NCBI GenBank assembly: GCA_033807695.1 | Contig: CM066310.1 | Span: 2,418,001 to 2,482,000 of the forward strand | Reading direction: 5' to 3' | Length of the DNA: 64,000 nucleotides | From: Daedaleopsis sinensis | Taxonomy: Eukaryota > Basidiomycota > Agaricomycetes > Polyporales > Polyporaceae | Position numbers and translations under genes: made by a program | Notes under the pieces: generated by a model | Told to the model about the DNA's origin: nothing | The model's input: the letters and a program-made list of their open reading frames with translations, nothing else | Database searches by the model: none | In this document: positions 24,003 through 35,407 of the stretch, in pieces | Layout: each line of letters starts with the position of its first letter | Position numbering within the stretch: the stretch's first letter is position 1

Positions 24003-24971
24003 TTAACATCTAGCACTGCGGCGGAGATCTTCACGACGAATGAGGAGCACTATCGACCGAAAACGCACTTCCACACTGTACTGGACAGGATTACTTCCCC
24101 GGACAATGCAACATCGTAGTCGAATGACATCTCCGACGTGCAGTGTAGGCTCGGAGCTGGACATCGCGGGACCGCCAGATTCATCACTAATTTCAGAGAA
24201 TGCCTGGGATGAATAGTCAGGGTGATGCCCAGATGATCGAACGAGTTATTCACCTCGCCCGCGGCTGTAAAACTTGACCGGTAGAAAGCCTTCAGGACCG
24301 AGCAGCTGCTCGGACGATCTGCTGAGAGAGGCGTTAGCGGCGACGTTCATTGCGGGAGTAGCGAAGCACGCACAAGGTCGGTTCATGTTGTTGATAACGC
24401 GGAGTGCATCTCTGTCGACACCGCGCAACAGAGACACGTGGATGAAGGAGGCAGTGATATCGCACGGACTACCAACCTCCCACCTGAATTTCTGCAGTAC
24501 CCCGACTACAGAGAACTCGAACAACCGACTGTTGTTACACAGCACACGGGCAAGGATGCGTGGTCCCCATTCAACGGTGGAGGGGATGTTTGATAACGTG
24601 CACACGCCGTCGCGGCGGTCTTCCAACTCACGATGTAAATATCTACACAAAAAAATCAGAATGTGTCCTGGATATGCAACACAGCGTCTCACGGATAGTG
24701 ATGTCCTCTTGAGAAGTCGCCCCACGACGGGAAGCACAGTTGCAGCTTACGCAGGGCGTAGTCGTGAGCAGCGACATCTTGAGAATTGATAGACAGTCGA
24801 GCACGGCTGGTACTAACGCTGCAGGTAAGACGGGAATATAGACATATTGATAAGCGAACGAACATACGTAGAAGACGCAGCCAGTGGCCCAGTGCGATAC
24901 GCGGAGGGCGGGTTCCAATGATCGGGCAGAGCGAGAACGAGGTCGCGCATTTCGTCGTTGGAGGGAGTCAT
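24003..24971 (-). CDS. Helitron accessory gene acc3: second OB-fold-like protein (copy 1)
   Basis: Four exons on the minus strand: 24971-24868, 24818-24693, 24642-24279 and 24203-24003; 264 residues. The first two introns are standard (GTATGT...CTGCAG, GTGAGA...GTGTAG). The third (24204-24278) uses a weak GTCAAG donor but joins two frames with sensible sequence; otherwise the protein ends at 24246 after SRGRGE. The start is MTPSNDEMRDLVLALP. The middle (LFEFSVVGVLQKFRW, ITASFIHVSLLRGVDRDAL) has no family resemblance I can name. The last exon reads LHVGDVIRLRCCIVRG, then YSVEVRFRSIVLLIRR, close in layout to the acc4 C-terminus. It is convergent with acc4, only 121 bp apart stop to stop. Function unknown; nucleic-acid binding is a guess. 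Confidence 0.6.
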
Positions 24972-25373
24972 AGTGAAGTAGGTACCACCGGAGGTATTGA
25001 AAATCGCATGATGTTATACGGCAAGATTGAGGCTGAGAGCGGCTGACCGGATGGAGGGTACACAGACAGAGGCGGACAGATATGTGGCGAAGACGGCGTG
25101 GTGTGTAGTGAACCTTGCGCACCTAATCGTCCACGGAGGCCAACTATCAGACTAAATGCGAACGAAGTGTGCCAGGGGATTGAGAGGGAGCTTTGAAGCG
25201 GGACGAAGACGATGACGGCAGGGAACGAGTTAAGCGCTCGCGGCGAATTCGCAGTGGTCGTACGCGCGCGCTAAAGATGTATATTTCGGATAATGGTATG
25301 TGAACGTTCATTTAAACAGGGAAACCGCGAAGTAATGATACAAGTAGGTACATATACATCATCGATCTGTGGT

Positions 25374-26163
25374 TCAACGTGAATTGAGATCGGACAGCGC
25401 ACCAGCCACCAACAGGCGAGACATCGGTCCCGGTAAAATGTTCGCCAGCTGGTGCGAGAGAAACAAGCGAACGTCTGGAGCGTCGGTCAAGATGCGCTGG
25501 GGCGTGTTACTGTCCAGGTGCAGTTTGATCATCGCGAACAGCTGTATGCAAACAGTTGGAGTCAACAGCCACAACCACCACAACGACTTTCTCACCTGGC
25601 CAAAGTCGGTGAACAACTTGTACGTGCACATGTACGCGGTGCAGTGCTCAGCTACGGCGGGCACAATACGGTCTTGAGAGTGGTGGATCAGGTTGCGTCC
25701 GGGGTCGGTGGTACCGGCGGCGGTGAGGCGTATGCAAACTTGGCCATGGCAGTCACCGCGGGCGCAACCTTCGACGTACAAGGCGAGCACCACTCCCACC
25801 TGTGAATGGATATCAGAGACGTAACGTAGAACAAAGTGGTAGGCATACGTGAGCATCGGGAATATTTCCGCTGTATGCCGATGGCTGCATGAACATGGTA
25901 GGTTCGGACTGTACGAATGTAACGGTGAGCACGGTGGAGGATACGGTATCTGCGCACCATACCATAATCTTCCTCAACGAGTGGCGCATTGATGCGGAGG
26001 CTGGTTCATACGCGCAGTGCACTCTCGGAATGTCGATCCAGGACAGAACGTGGGCGAGCGCTCGGAGGTAACCATGGCCAGCAGGTCCGTTGATGTAGAC
26101 CACAATCGGGACAGAGTTTGACGACATGTCCGGAGTGGAGGTGTGCAACGACAGGCTGACCAT
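25374..26163 (-). CDS. Helitron accessory gene acc2: unknown protein (copy 1)
   Basis: Two exons on the minus strand: 26163-25849 and 25799-25374, with one 49-bp intron (GTATGC...CACAG) joining in phase; 246 residues. The start reads MVSLSLHTSTPDMSSNSV; a second ATG at codon 13 is possible. The chain is rich in short hydrophobic strands and cysteines (VPIVVYINGPAGHG, GVVLALYVEGCARGDCHG, SLWWLWLLTPTVCIQLFAM). Near residue 185 there is a hydrophobic stretch that might cross a membrane, but it is flanked by charged sequence and not convincing. No family is recognised. It is transcribed in the same direction as the transposase and acc3, about 400 bp upstream of acc3. Confidence 0.5.
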
Positions 26164-27098
26164 CGGTCGACATGTTATAGTATGAATTACGCGGTAAATT
26201 TGCAGTTCAAACGAGCTACGGTAGGCGAAGAGCGGAAGTGCGAAACGGGATGCAAACCGACAGGAGAGAGATCGGTCGGATCGGATGCGGGAAGATAGTG
26301 GCCGCGGGTGGTGCCACCGGACAGAACGTGAACGGACTGCAGGCAGAGGTAGGACAGGAGGATGACCCCGTGCCGAATGCCGTGGGCCACACGTTCGGAA
26401 GGAGCGCATGCATGTGAACGAGATCGGAGCGTCTTCAACGGCACGGCGTGGACTACGGGCTGTGGTCAGAACTCGCACAGGAGGATGACATGACAGAGGG
26501 GCGCACATTGAAGCCGAGTGGACGTTGCGATAACCGCCGGTGGCGGGAGGAGCATATTCAATCAGGCAGATGTCGACTAGGGGGTGTGCGCACAGGGGGA
26601 TAACAGGACAGAGGGTACAGATCGGAAGCTGACAGGACAGAGCGCATACTGCGGGGCAAAAACTGGGTGTTCAGATACAATGCGACAACAGCGGACATTG
26701 GGACGGTGCGCAAGGAGGTGAACGACAGAGGAGCGTCTTGAACGGCACGGATGTCGACTAGGGGCTGCTAGGGGCACTGACCGGAATCTGAGTGGACTGT
26801 GGTCGGAACGTGAACGAGTGAGGAGGCGAGCCGCATACCCGGTTAGAAGGCATGACGGAAGGGGTGCTGCAAATGTGCACACGGGCTTCGAACGGATACA
26901 GAGCAGGGAAGTGGCGGAGTGAACACTGAGCGAGTACGGGCCCTGAGAGGAGCGGATGAGCGGGAGAGTAAGGAGCGGATGCGGCACGAAGCTAGGGGCG
27001 GTTAGACAGTGAGGTATGCGAAAATACGTGATTAGAGACGTTGTAGAAACGTATATATGGGTCACTGGACGGGGCTTACCGACGCTGACCGATACACA
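26164..27098. promoter_or_regulatory. divergent promoter region between acc2 and acc1, purine-rich
   Basis: acc2 (-) and acc1 (+) start from opposite ends of this 935-bp gap. TATATAT at 27052-27058 lies ~41 bp before the acc1 ATG, and TTATAG at 26175-26180 may serve acc2. Between them the plus strand is unusually G/A-rich with recurring words such as GAACGTGAACG, ACAGGACAGAG and GGATGTCGACTAGGGGCTG. Long open frames on the minus strand here (up to 192 codons) are composition artefacts. The same block recurs at 44469-45403 and, from its edge, at 50482-51396. Confidence 0.5.
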
Positions 27099-27497
27099 AT
27101 GGTATACCAAGTGAGTATCATAATTCACAGAGCCTCCAAGTGAGAAGCTGACCAATCTCAGGTGAAGAACATGCGCGCTCTAGTCATTCCCGTTGTTGGG
27201 AATTGCAAGTACATGCATGTCGTTGTTCACCGTTACGCAGACGCGGGTGGTCACGACATAGCGATCACGTCGGCGTCGTACTCCATCGCCGGTGATCAAT
27301 ACGAACACAGCAGCTTCGCCCGCGACCTCGCGGCGAGACCGATTTGGCGGGGATATACGGTATACATCACGCACCCTTCCCCGGCGAACGGGTGGGCGGG
27401 CGAAGCCCTCGTTTTCAAGCGGAGCTGCCTGGGCAAGTCGTTCGTCAATATCCGCAACGAGGACAGGAGATGCGCACTGAAGGTCGCTAGAAGGTAA
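27099..27497 (+). CDS. Helitron accessory gene acc1: small conserved protein (copy 1)
   Basis: Exons 27099-27110 (MVYQ) and 27162-27497, intron 51 bp (GTGAGT...CTCAG) in phase; 115 residues. The product is basic and beta-rich in appearance: ALVIPVVGNCKYMHVVVHRY, DIAITSASYSI, WRGYTVYITHPS, GEALVFKRSCLGKSFV, RRCALKVARR. No family is recognised. The stop lies 76 bp beyond the stop codon of the transposase, which runs toward it, so the two genes are convergent. Identical copies exist at 45404 and 51397, and a truncated one inside the copy-B fusion. With a TATA box 41 bp upstream, it is a credible real gene of the element. Confidence 0.68.
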
Positions 27498-27573
27498 GCG
27501 CACACTGCAGCGTTGCTGCCCAATCATACTGAGACTGTTCCAGGGCCATTCGCATTGCCGGGTTGACTGTCCC

Positions 27574-30500
27574 TCAGTCAGCTCGAGCGTAGAGATAATG
27601 ACTCGCAGGTGCCCCCCGTGCGGATCTTAGGAAAGCCGGATGGGGTGGAGATTGCTCGGGGATGCAGTTACGGCCTGTAACAATACCATCGTGATACCAC
27701 ACACGGTGGTCACGGTCGATGTAACGTGCGGTGTAGTGGCCAGGTGAGAAGTACAGCACACCAGCCAAACGCCAGTGTACATGTGAATTGGTATCATCTG
27801 TGAGAGTGAGGTCCAAGTCTGGAATAAGTTCACAGTTTCGGAGAGTCTCGAACATGAGGATGTTAGGACATTGACGCAGAGCGACGCGAACGGTCACGGA
27901 GGCGTGGCACACCATGCAAGGGGCAGAGTATGCAACGCGCAAAAGAGCGGTAGCGTAAAGTTGAACTGAAATAGAAAGGGCCGCGGTCTCCCAATCTGGT
28001 GGACACATCCACATGCAAGTCATGCCCAGGTCAGGTACGTGTGTAGGTATCAAACCACACCGCTCGCAAGTACCGACCACGCGTCCAAATGCAACTGGAG
28101 AGTTAAGCATCAATCGGGCAAACTCGGACAGAACAGCACCGTGCGGACCAGTACGAGGGAAAGCAACTCGGTCCAGAGCGCTGACAACGTCCCGGATAGC
28201 GTCCCGGGTGACTTCCAGATACGATATGTCCTGCGAGATATGAGGAAGCGCGGTGGCAAACATGGTGAACAGAGGATTACAGGGCAGGACTGACTGCGCC
28301 CAGTCCACACCGTGGTCGACGGACAAATTCCACAGAATCGTTAACAGTGCATCGTACGAGCAGCTGTAATTCGCACTGTCCCAAATCAGACCGTGTCGGA
28401 CGCAAGCAGAGGGTGCATCGACGGGGACGGTAGCAGTCACGGAAGGCGCGAGGTCGTAGGCCGCGCGATCGGGTTCTGCGAGCGGATTGGTCCGCTTCTT
28501 GCGACGAGAAGATGTCCAGTCCCCTGTCGGTGAACGAGCTCGCTTAGTCGCGGAAGAGCTGGTGGGAGCACGAGGAGCTACTGAGTGAGATGGCGCACCG
28601 CTTACCGACAACGCAAGTTCGGCGTCGGATGCAGTGGACCAGTTCAACACAGGGGGAACGAGAGCCGGTACGAAACGCCTCCCGTGGTGAGCCATATAAG
28701 CCGCTATGATAGCGCCGCGAGTAACGCCGAATATAGAGGGATGAAGGTTGTTTTCAACCCGAAGCCGAGTGATATCATCCAGAATTTCTAGTTCGCGGTA
28801 TTCGCGACGGAGGTCGGCAGCCGCGCCACCCTGTACGTAGGAACGGTCGAAGCCTTCAATTATCAATGTGTTCTTCAGAGACGAGCTGCGAGAGAGACAG
28901 GTGTAAATAGACTGATGTGTTCGACAAAGTTTCAAGTACAGTACGTTATACTCAAGTGTGCGTCCTTGGCATGCAAAGTCTGTCATGGAAAAGTTGGGCA
29001 ACACCGCCACTTGCTCCCGTTGAACAGATACGTATAGGTCGTTTACCGGAAGTAAACAACGAACCGGTAATCTCTGACGTCCGAGAGGAATGACATTCAG
29101 AGGCAGTCCTTCGAGATGAACATCTCGCGGTGGATTGACCAGCCTGACAAACAGCGTGTCAAGTGTCAGTCTACCGAGGTGAACTCGAGAAACCCAGTCG
29201 TAAACGACAGCTTCGGCGCCGTTAGTAGCACAAAGCTCGGTTGCTTCGTTATGCTTCAAGAGAACAGGCATCCCGATGCACAACTCCAAGATGCCCGCAT
29301 GATGTTCTGTGAGCGCAGGCGGCACCTTCCAAAGCACCTTCTGCAACCTCGGCGAAACGTCATGTGTGACACGTACTGGATCGACGGTGGAGTCATATAT
29401 CCGCTGCGCCTGGCGGACTGAATCTGAGTCTTTGTTTTTACCCCATTTGTCAATGGAATAGAAGCGGTATAGTTTTTTTCCAGTATCACGCGCGAATTTC
29501 TTAGCGTTCATGGAGTTGATCCCGTCGCGATGCGAGTTTCGAGCAGTGATAATCGATACTCCTCCAAAATTACCCGCGAGGTGAGAGTTGTCACCTGAAC
29601 GAGGATGACACACACGGGTGTTCAACGTCGCGATATCGTCCGCGGTACAGCGAGCGTAGCGCATGTTTTCGAGAGCACGACGAAAGCGTACATCATCCTC
29701 CGAAAGACCACGCTGTCGCATGTTAGTCCGGAGGATGACAACGGTCGTAAACAAGTGCCAAAGCGCTTTCCCTAAGGCACACTTTTGGTCGAATTGTCTC
29801 ACCGAAGATGTCCACGCGCCCACCGCTCCGCTATACAGCGGAGGAGCGTTAGCAGGAGGAGGAAGTTGCGCGAAGTCGCCGGCCAAAATGATGTTCTTCC
29901 CGCCGAAGCTGAGAGTGCTATCTCCGAAGGCCTTCGTCAGCTGCTCATGAATGAAATATAACGCGTTGCAAGATATCATAGATACCTCGTCTATAAACAC
30001 GAGGTCGACGTGTTCAAACCGTCCACGTATTTTCTCCAAAGTTCGAATGGAACTAAGTTGTTCACCAGTCTTAGCGGAAAAACCCAGAACAGAGTGATAT
30101 GTAGAGCCCCCAACAAGAGCGGCGCTGCTGCCAGTTGGACCCAACACAATGAACCGGTGAGACTCGTTGCGACGGTCGAGAAAACACATGAGCGCCTTTA
30201 GAACCCGAGATTTGCCGGTGCCGCCCATCCCTCCCAAATACATCCGAAAGGGCGTCTTATCATGATGATGCAAATGAGTCGCGGTGAGGACGAACGCCCG
30301 TTGCTGCTCCGAGTTCAAAGTGAAGTCGCTGATCATATGGTGCAGGAGCAACAAATTGGGATCCTGCAAACCTCGAGGAACTCCCGATTGAAAGGCGGAA
30401 TGCAACCAGGAGTTGACTTCCGCAAGGGATACCTCACGCACGATATTCGAATGCTGCGCAAAGTGAGAGGAATCAGGCGAGTCAACGGTGCGTGTGCCCC

Positions 30501-33500
30501 CTTGCATGCGACTTCTCTCATTGTCTCGCGCTTTTTGCAGAAATAACTTCCACTGGATAGGAGAGCGAGAAGGCAGACCAGAAGCAACAGGTTGACAGTC
30601 GGTTCCATACTCAGGTAACGAATGGTGACCGGTAATGTTTAAGATGGATTGAATTTCGTTCATTTCAAGAGTATTTTTCGAAGAACGCTTCCCTGGAGGA
30701 CCGGTGTTAAGCACATGGTCAAGGGTATCGGAGGTGTGTTCTATGCCGGCGTAATCCATAAGCTCCATACCGGCATCAGTAGAAAGCAACGCATCATCCT
30801 CTGGCGAGTCGGAAGACATACCGACACCGACTTCACGGCGTTGTGCTGCGAAATCATCTCGTGCGTCCAAACACTCATACAGGACGTTCATGTTCCTGAT
30901 AACCTGCATGTGATCGCGCTGAAACTGAACAGGACTGAATGCATCCGCCCATGAAGACGCCAGACCACGTAGGTCATCCGGAGTACGCCAGCCCCCCGGT
31001 TTGAAGAACACAAGCATGCTCATGCAGTACTGTTCTCGATCCCCTTTGTCTGGCCTGGGCAAAGTCGCACCGATAAAGTTTAGTACGTAGCGTTTAGACA
31101 CCGGGCGTTCAACCACAGTATGTGTAGATCTCCGAACATGGCCAGGCAAAAAGGAGTGGGTTCCGACAGGCACGCGCGCTCGAACGCGGTCAGCACCATG
31201 CGAGGGTTCCTCGTCGCGTTCGCACGCATCTTCTGAACCGCTTGAAGAAGAGTCATCCGCAACATATATGTTCCGCCGAGCGGGAATTTTGCGAATATCA
31301 GTGCGGCACAAAAAATCGTACAGCGTCCAACTCTCAAAAAAAGACGGTCGGTGAGTGTAGTCTGCGACTTTACTCAACTCCACCACTCCATCAGGCGACG
31401 TACCCAACAATATGCGCTCCTGCTGCAACTCAGTGGTGTGATCGGTCTCGGGACCTGCGTCATCTAAGTGAGGAGCAACCGGTTGCGCGGGTTCATAGGG
31501 CCTGGCAACATACCGGCAGTATGGAAACCAGTGAAATGTCTTAAACACGCAGTCCGTGTAGTGATCTGGATAACCCAACAGGTACGAACACGCCGCTGGC
31601 CCGCCGGTCTCAGCAGATGCAGAGAGAGCATTCACCATCTTCACAATCAGGGTGCGAGCGACGTCAGCGCTTTGTGCAGACGATTGCTCAATAAGTTCTT
31701 TACTACGATCGAGCACGGAACGCACGGAATCAAAGAACACCTCGGTGGACAGCTTGCTCTTAGTAACGTAGTCGGTAACGTACGCAATGATCGCACGGAC
31801 CTGTGTACCCGACAACAGGCAAGTCACATCGGAGTTGCACCGTAGCAAATAACTCAACACAGGATGATAGGTATTTATCCAGCCGTTCGTCTTACGAAAT
31901 CGAATAGCGCCACTGGAACGGTCGACTTGAGTCTGAGCATACAAATCGCGTGGAAACCGTGCTCTGCAGAACCCGGGAGGTTTGCCTCTCCAGCACCCTT
32001 TGCCGTGGTTGGGATCATGACGGTTTGACATGAACACAACCTGATCTGCATCGCGAAGAAGTTGTTGATACCAATCTGCAGCAGCGACATCAACGCGGTC
32101 CGGGCTAGAAGGCTGCACGGTGGCAGGATCACGCACCCCGGCTCTCGCACGCGTGCGCACGGCGGGCTCATCTCCACGCCGTGAGATATAGTCGTCCTCG
32201 AACTGAGAACGCAATTCATCCTCAGTAGAGACGCTGTAATCTCCGGTATGACAAGATTCCAGCCACTCCAGCAAGTCACTCTCAAATTGAGGATCGGACA
32301 GTAAGCGGTCACGCAGTTCTTGAGGGCTCACAGCGTCTTTAATCCACAACAGCAGGTGAAGATGCAACGTCATCCGACCTTGAGACTCCACCGTGCCATA
32401 GTAACTTTCGGTGGGTCCGAACAGACCCGGACGACCGTCCCCGGAACGAAGCACTACACGAATGAACGTAGTTACTAGAAGGTGAAAAAACCGAGCAGCG
32501 CCGACCGGGTTGCCAGCGATCGCACGTAAACGATGGTCGGAGGAGCGCAGAGTAGGTGCTAGCACGGACAGATCCACGTCTTCACCACAATAATACAAAC
32601 ATAACGGATTTTTAAAGTCAGCCGGAGCGAATGTAATGAAAAAAACGGGAACACCTTTTTTATAAATCAGAGACCGAATCTCATTACGCTGATATTTGCG
32701 TGAAGTGGTCGAGCCGTCCACATGGCCGGCAACACGATCGACGATAGAGATAAGGTCAAAGCACTCCTTCTCTGCTGGAGTGTTGGGAGACACATGCTCG
32801 CCAGCAGATGCGCGGCGAATTATGCTATCTAGAGCGTCACGGTCAACGTTCAAAATCTTGGAGGCTACAGTGTCGAAATAACCTCGAGTGGTCAGCAGGT
32901 ATCCACTTTGTGCGGAAGATCTGATCTGACGTTGATTAAAAGCAATAAAGGGATAGCAACGATCCAGCTGGAACCGCCTATCGGCGTAGAAAAGGTTAGC
33001 TCGTGTGTGCCGGGTAGAATCCAGTCGGGTAGATATGCCAGAATTGCCAAATCCGCCCAGACCGTACGGATACAGCCAAGGGAACATGCCGGGGTACAAG
33101 TCAGGGTTGTGATACACAGACTGAGGTTGGATGTCCTGCCCGTAAGCCAAAGCGTTACCGCCGTTTTCAAAGTACCGTATAGCATATGCGACCTTCGCGT
33201 CGTAGCTCATACTTGCAAGTTCGGTAGCAGCTAAAGCGTGCACGACGAATGAGCATTCGCCTGTAACGACACCCCGATTGGATTCAGTCTCATACGAAGC
33301 TAGGGTCTCGGGGGCGTCGCCATCTCTACCCTTTAGGTAGGTGACATGGACTGGTGGGTGATCTTCAGAGTATTGGGCCAGGTTCTCGTATGAGATACCG
33401 ATGTCGCTGTACGTATCCGCGTTGAGCCTCATGCAATTCAAGCTCGCCAGAATTACGTGATGTCTGACAAGAAACGGGGTCCTGCGGACGTCGTTGTCAC

Positions 33501-34945
33501 TGGCCTTAGCGGAACCCACAAACAAAATCGCAAGTGAACGCTCTATGTCTTCTTTGGGGGGGGGCAGCATATCATACGCACGAGCGACGGGCTGACCAAA
33601 CACAATAACGTTCGCAGACAAGTATCGCTGACCGAGCGCAACCTGCGCTACACAAAAACTGTGCCGATGTCGAGCGATCATCAACTGCTCCACGTAGGAC
33701 AGGTTCTGGAGCATCGCGGGGACAGCCCCAACCCATCGACCGTTGGCCAACGCGTGCCTAGGTATCCGACCCAATCGGACGGACCGCATGCAGACATCGC
33801 AGGCAGTCATGGAGGACTTGCCGTCGACAACAGTCACCGCTGGTTCGTACACGATAGGCCCCGGGATTTCTTCAATGGGATCGCTATCGGTCGCACGGTA
33901 GCGTCGAGTGATACCTTCACCAGCACGCTCTAAACAAGAGAGGTTGACGGAGTCCATGGAAACCACAGAGACGGATCGCGCAGCGACTAACGACCCACAC
34001 ACCGCACAAGGAAGCTCTGCTAATGAAACCGCAGAGGTGGCCGAGCACCATTCACGCACGATGTCGGCTTTGACATCGACGGTCGCAGGTGGTGGAGGAA
34101 AGTTCAAGTTAAACGCGGTCGCACCACCAACCGCTCGACGGACAGGAATAGGTATCAACTGAACAACTGTCAACACTGACAGACACGGTAAAGAACAGAT
34201 GTGCACGCGCAGAGCACATAACAGCAAACTGCGATCGCGGCGAGCAGCGCGGCTCAAGCGAACACCATGCAGGACAGCCAACTCGGACAGAACGCGGAGA
34301 CTGCCACGAACAGTATCTCCATACGGAATACGAACAACCACAACCGGGGGTTCCACGTCGACAACGTTAGCTACACGCGTAAAGTTCAGATGCCTCCCGC
34401 GAAAATCGCAATCGGGGAGAGCGCCCGCCATGAGCTCGTAGGTCAGGAGCTCGAGTCGACTGTAGAACTCTGAGTGCCCCTGAGCAGGATCAGACACAGT
34501 GGACGGAGACGGGCGAACCTGAATAACGCTCAAAATCGACGCGCACGTCACATCGCAGCGGTACAAACCGAGCAGACGAGCGACAGACACGTTTGTGTTA
34601 CGATCCGCTCGAGAAAGACGGATGCCATGAAGATGGGCAGTGTCACGGAGCACGCGAGAGCCAGCGGAGAGGGCGACGGACAGAGGAGCCCGAGCCACGA
34701 CAGTATGTGCATCCAGATGAAGCAGTGGTACTTCTTCTGCTAGTACGCACCGCAGGAAAGACGCGGTGAACTCTCCAGCAGGAAGTTCACCGGCGATGAG
34801 GTGGTAGGACTTCATATCCTCTGATGAGATTGCGCATGACGATGGTACTAAACAGACATTAGAGCAGATTCAGAAACACAGTAGAGCTCAACGTACGGAG
34901 CGGAAGGCCGTTCGATTGGTGGAGCGTAAGGGCCGGAGTAGACAT
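27574..34945 (-). CDS. Helitron Rep/helicase with C-terminal USP-like domain, intact copy C
   Basis: Two exons on the minus strand: 34945-34897 and 34847-27574, with a 49-bp intron (GTACGT...TTTAG); 2440 residues. Order: a Cys-bearing N-terminal region including CDVCMRSVRLGRIPRHALAN (~365); the Rep nuclease with VFFITFAPADFKNPL, HUH motif MTLHLHLLLW (~846) and paired tyrosines AYVTDYVTK (~1040); a Pif1-type helicase with GMGGTGKS (~1560), VDLVFIDEVSM, NIILAGDFAQLPP, LRTNMRQ and TDFACQGRTLEYNVLY; a basic linker (TKRARSPTGDW, SRRKKRTNP) likely for nuclear import; and a C-terminal domain with NYSCSYDALLTIL (~2177) and SPGHYTARYID...WYHDG (~2387), matching Cys and His boxes of ubiquitin-specific proteases, plus paired CxxC motifs. 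This is the only copy with first exon, promoter and full frame. It would nick and unwind DNA for rolling-circle transposition. Confidence 0.9.
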
Positions 34946-35407
34946 GTCTAGGAGGGAGGACAGAAAGCGGGGGACGGACACAGGCATATATAGCAAGGAA
35001 GGCAGTGACTCCCGAAAGAATAGGAGCGTTGGACGACGCACAGGAGTCCGTCTACAAATAATAGCAGTCAGCCAAAGGGGCACACACGTCGGGAGTAACC
35101 GGGTGACGCAGCGGGTGCCATCGGGCATCACGTGTGTCCGAGTTTTCTGAAGGAGAACTTACCGATTCACAATGGAATCGCAACCGGAGACTGCCACGAA
35201 CAGTATCTCCATACGGAATACGAACAACCACAACCGGGGGTTCCACGTCGACAACGTTAGCTACACGCGTAAAGTTCAGATGCCTCCCGCGAAAATCGCA
35301 ATCGGGGAGAGCGCCCGCCATGAGCTCGTAGGTCAGGAGCTCGAGTCGACTGTAGAACTCTGAGTGCCCCTGAGCAGGATCAGACACAGTGGACGGAGAC
35401 GGGCGAA
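34946..35407. other. copy C upstream region joined to a stray transposase fragment
   Basis: 34946-35184 (239 bp) occurs once in the window and is the native upstream region of the transposase. From 35185 to 35407 the sequence repeats 34295-34517, an internal N-terminal piece of the same gene, and then joins the copy-D helicase. Shared bases at the two joins are CGGAGA (35185-35190) and GGCGAA (35402-35407). On the plus strand an ATG at 35172 in good context starts a short frame, possibly the remnant of a divergent gene. Confidence 0.6.
34985..34992 (-). promoter_or_regulatory. TATA box of the intact transposase gene
   Basis: The minus strand reads CTATATATG about 40 bp upstream of the ATG at 34945. 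The other six copies lack this region, so only copy C keeps the native promoter in this window. Confidence 0.6.

Noticed and set aside
26577..27155. 192-codon minus-strand open frame in the acc1/acc2 spacer
   Set aside because: Low-complexity Ser/Arg/Pro/His product explained by the purine bias of the other strand; it overlaps the acc1 promoter and first exon.
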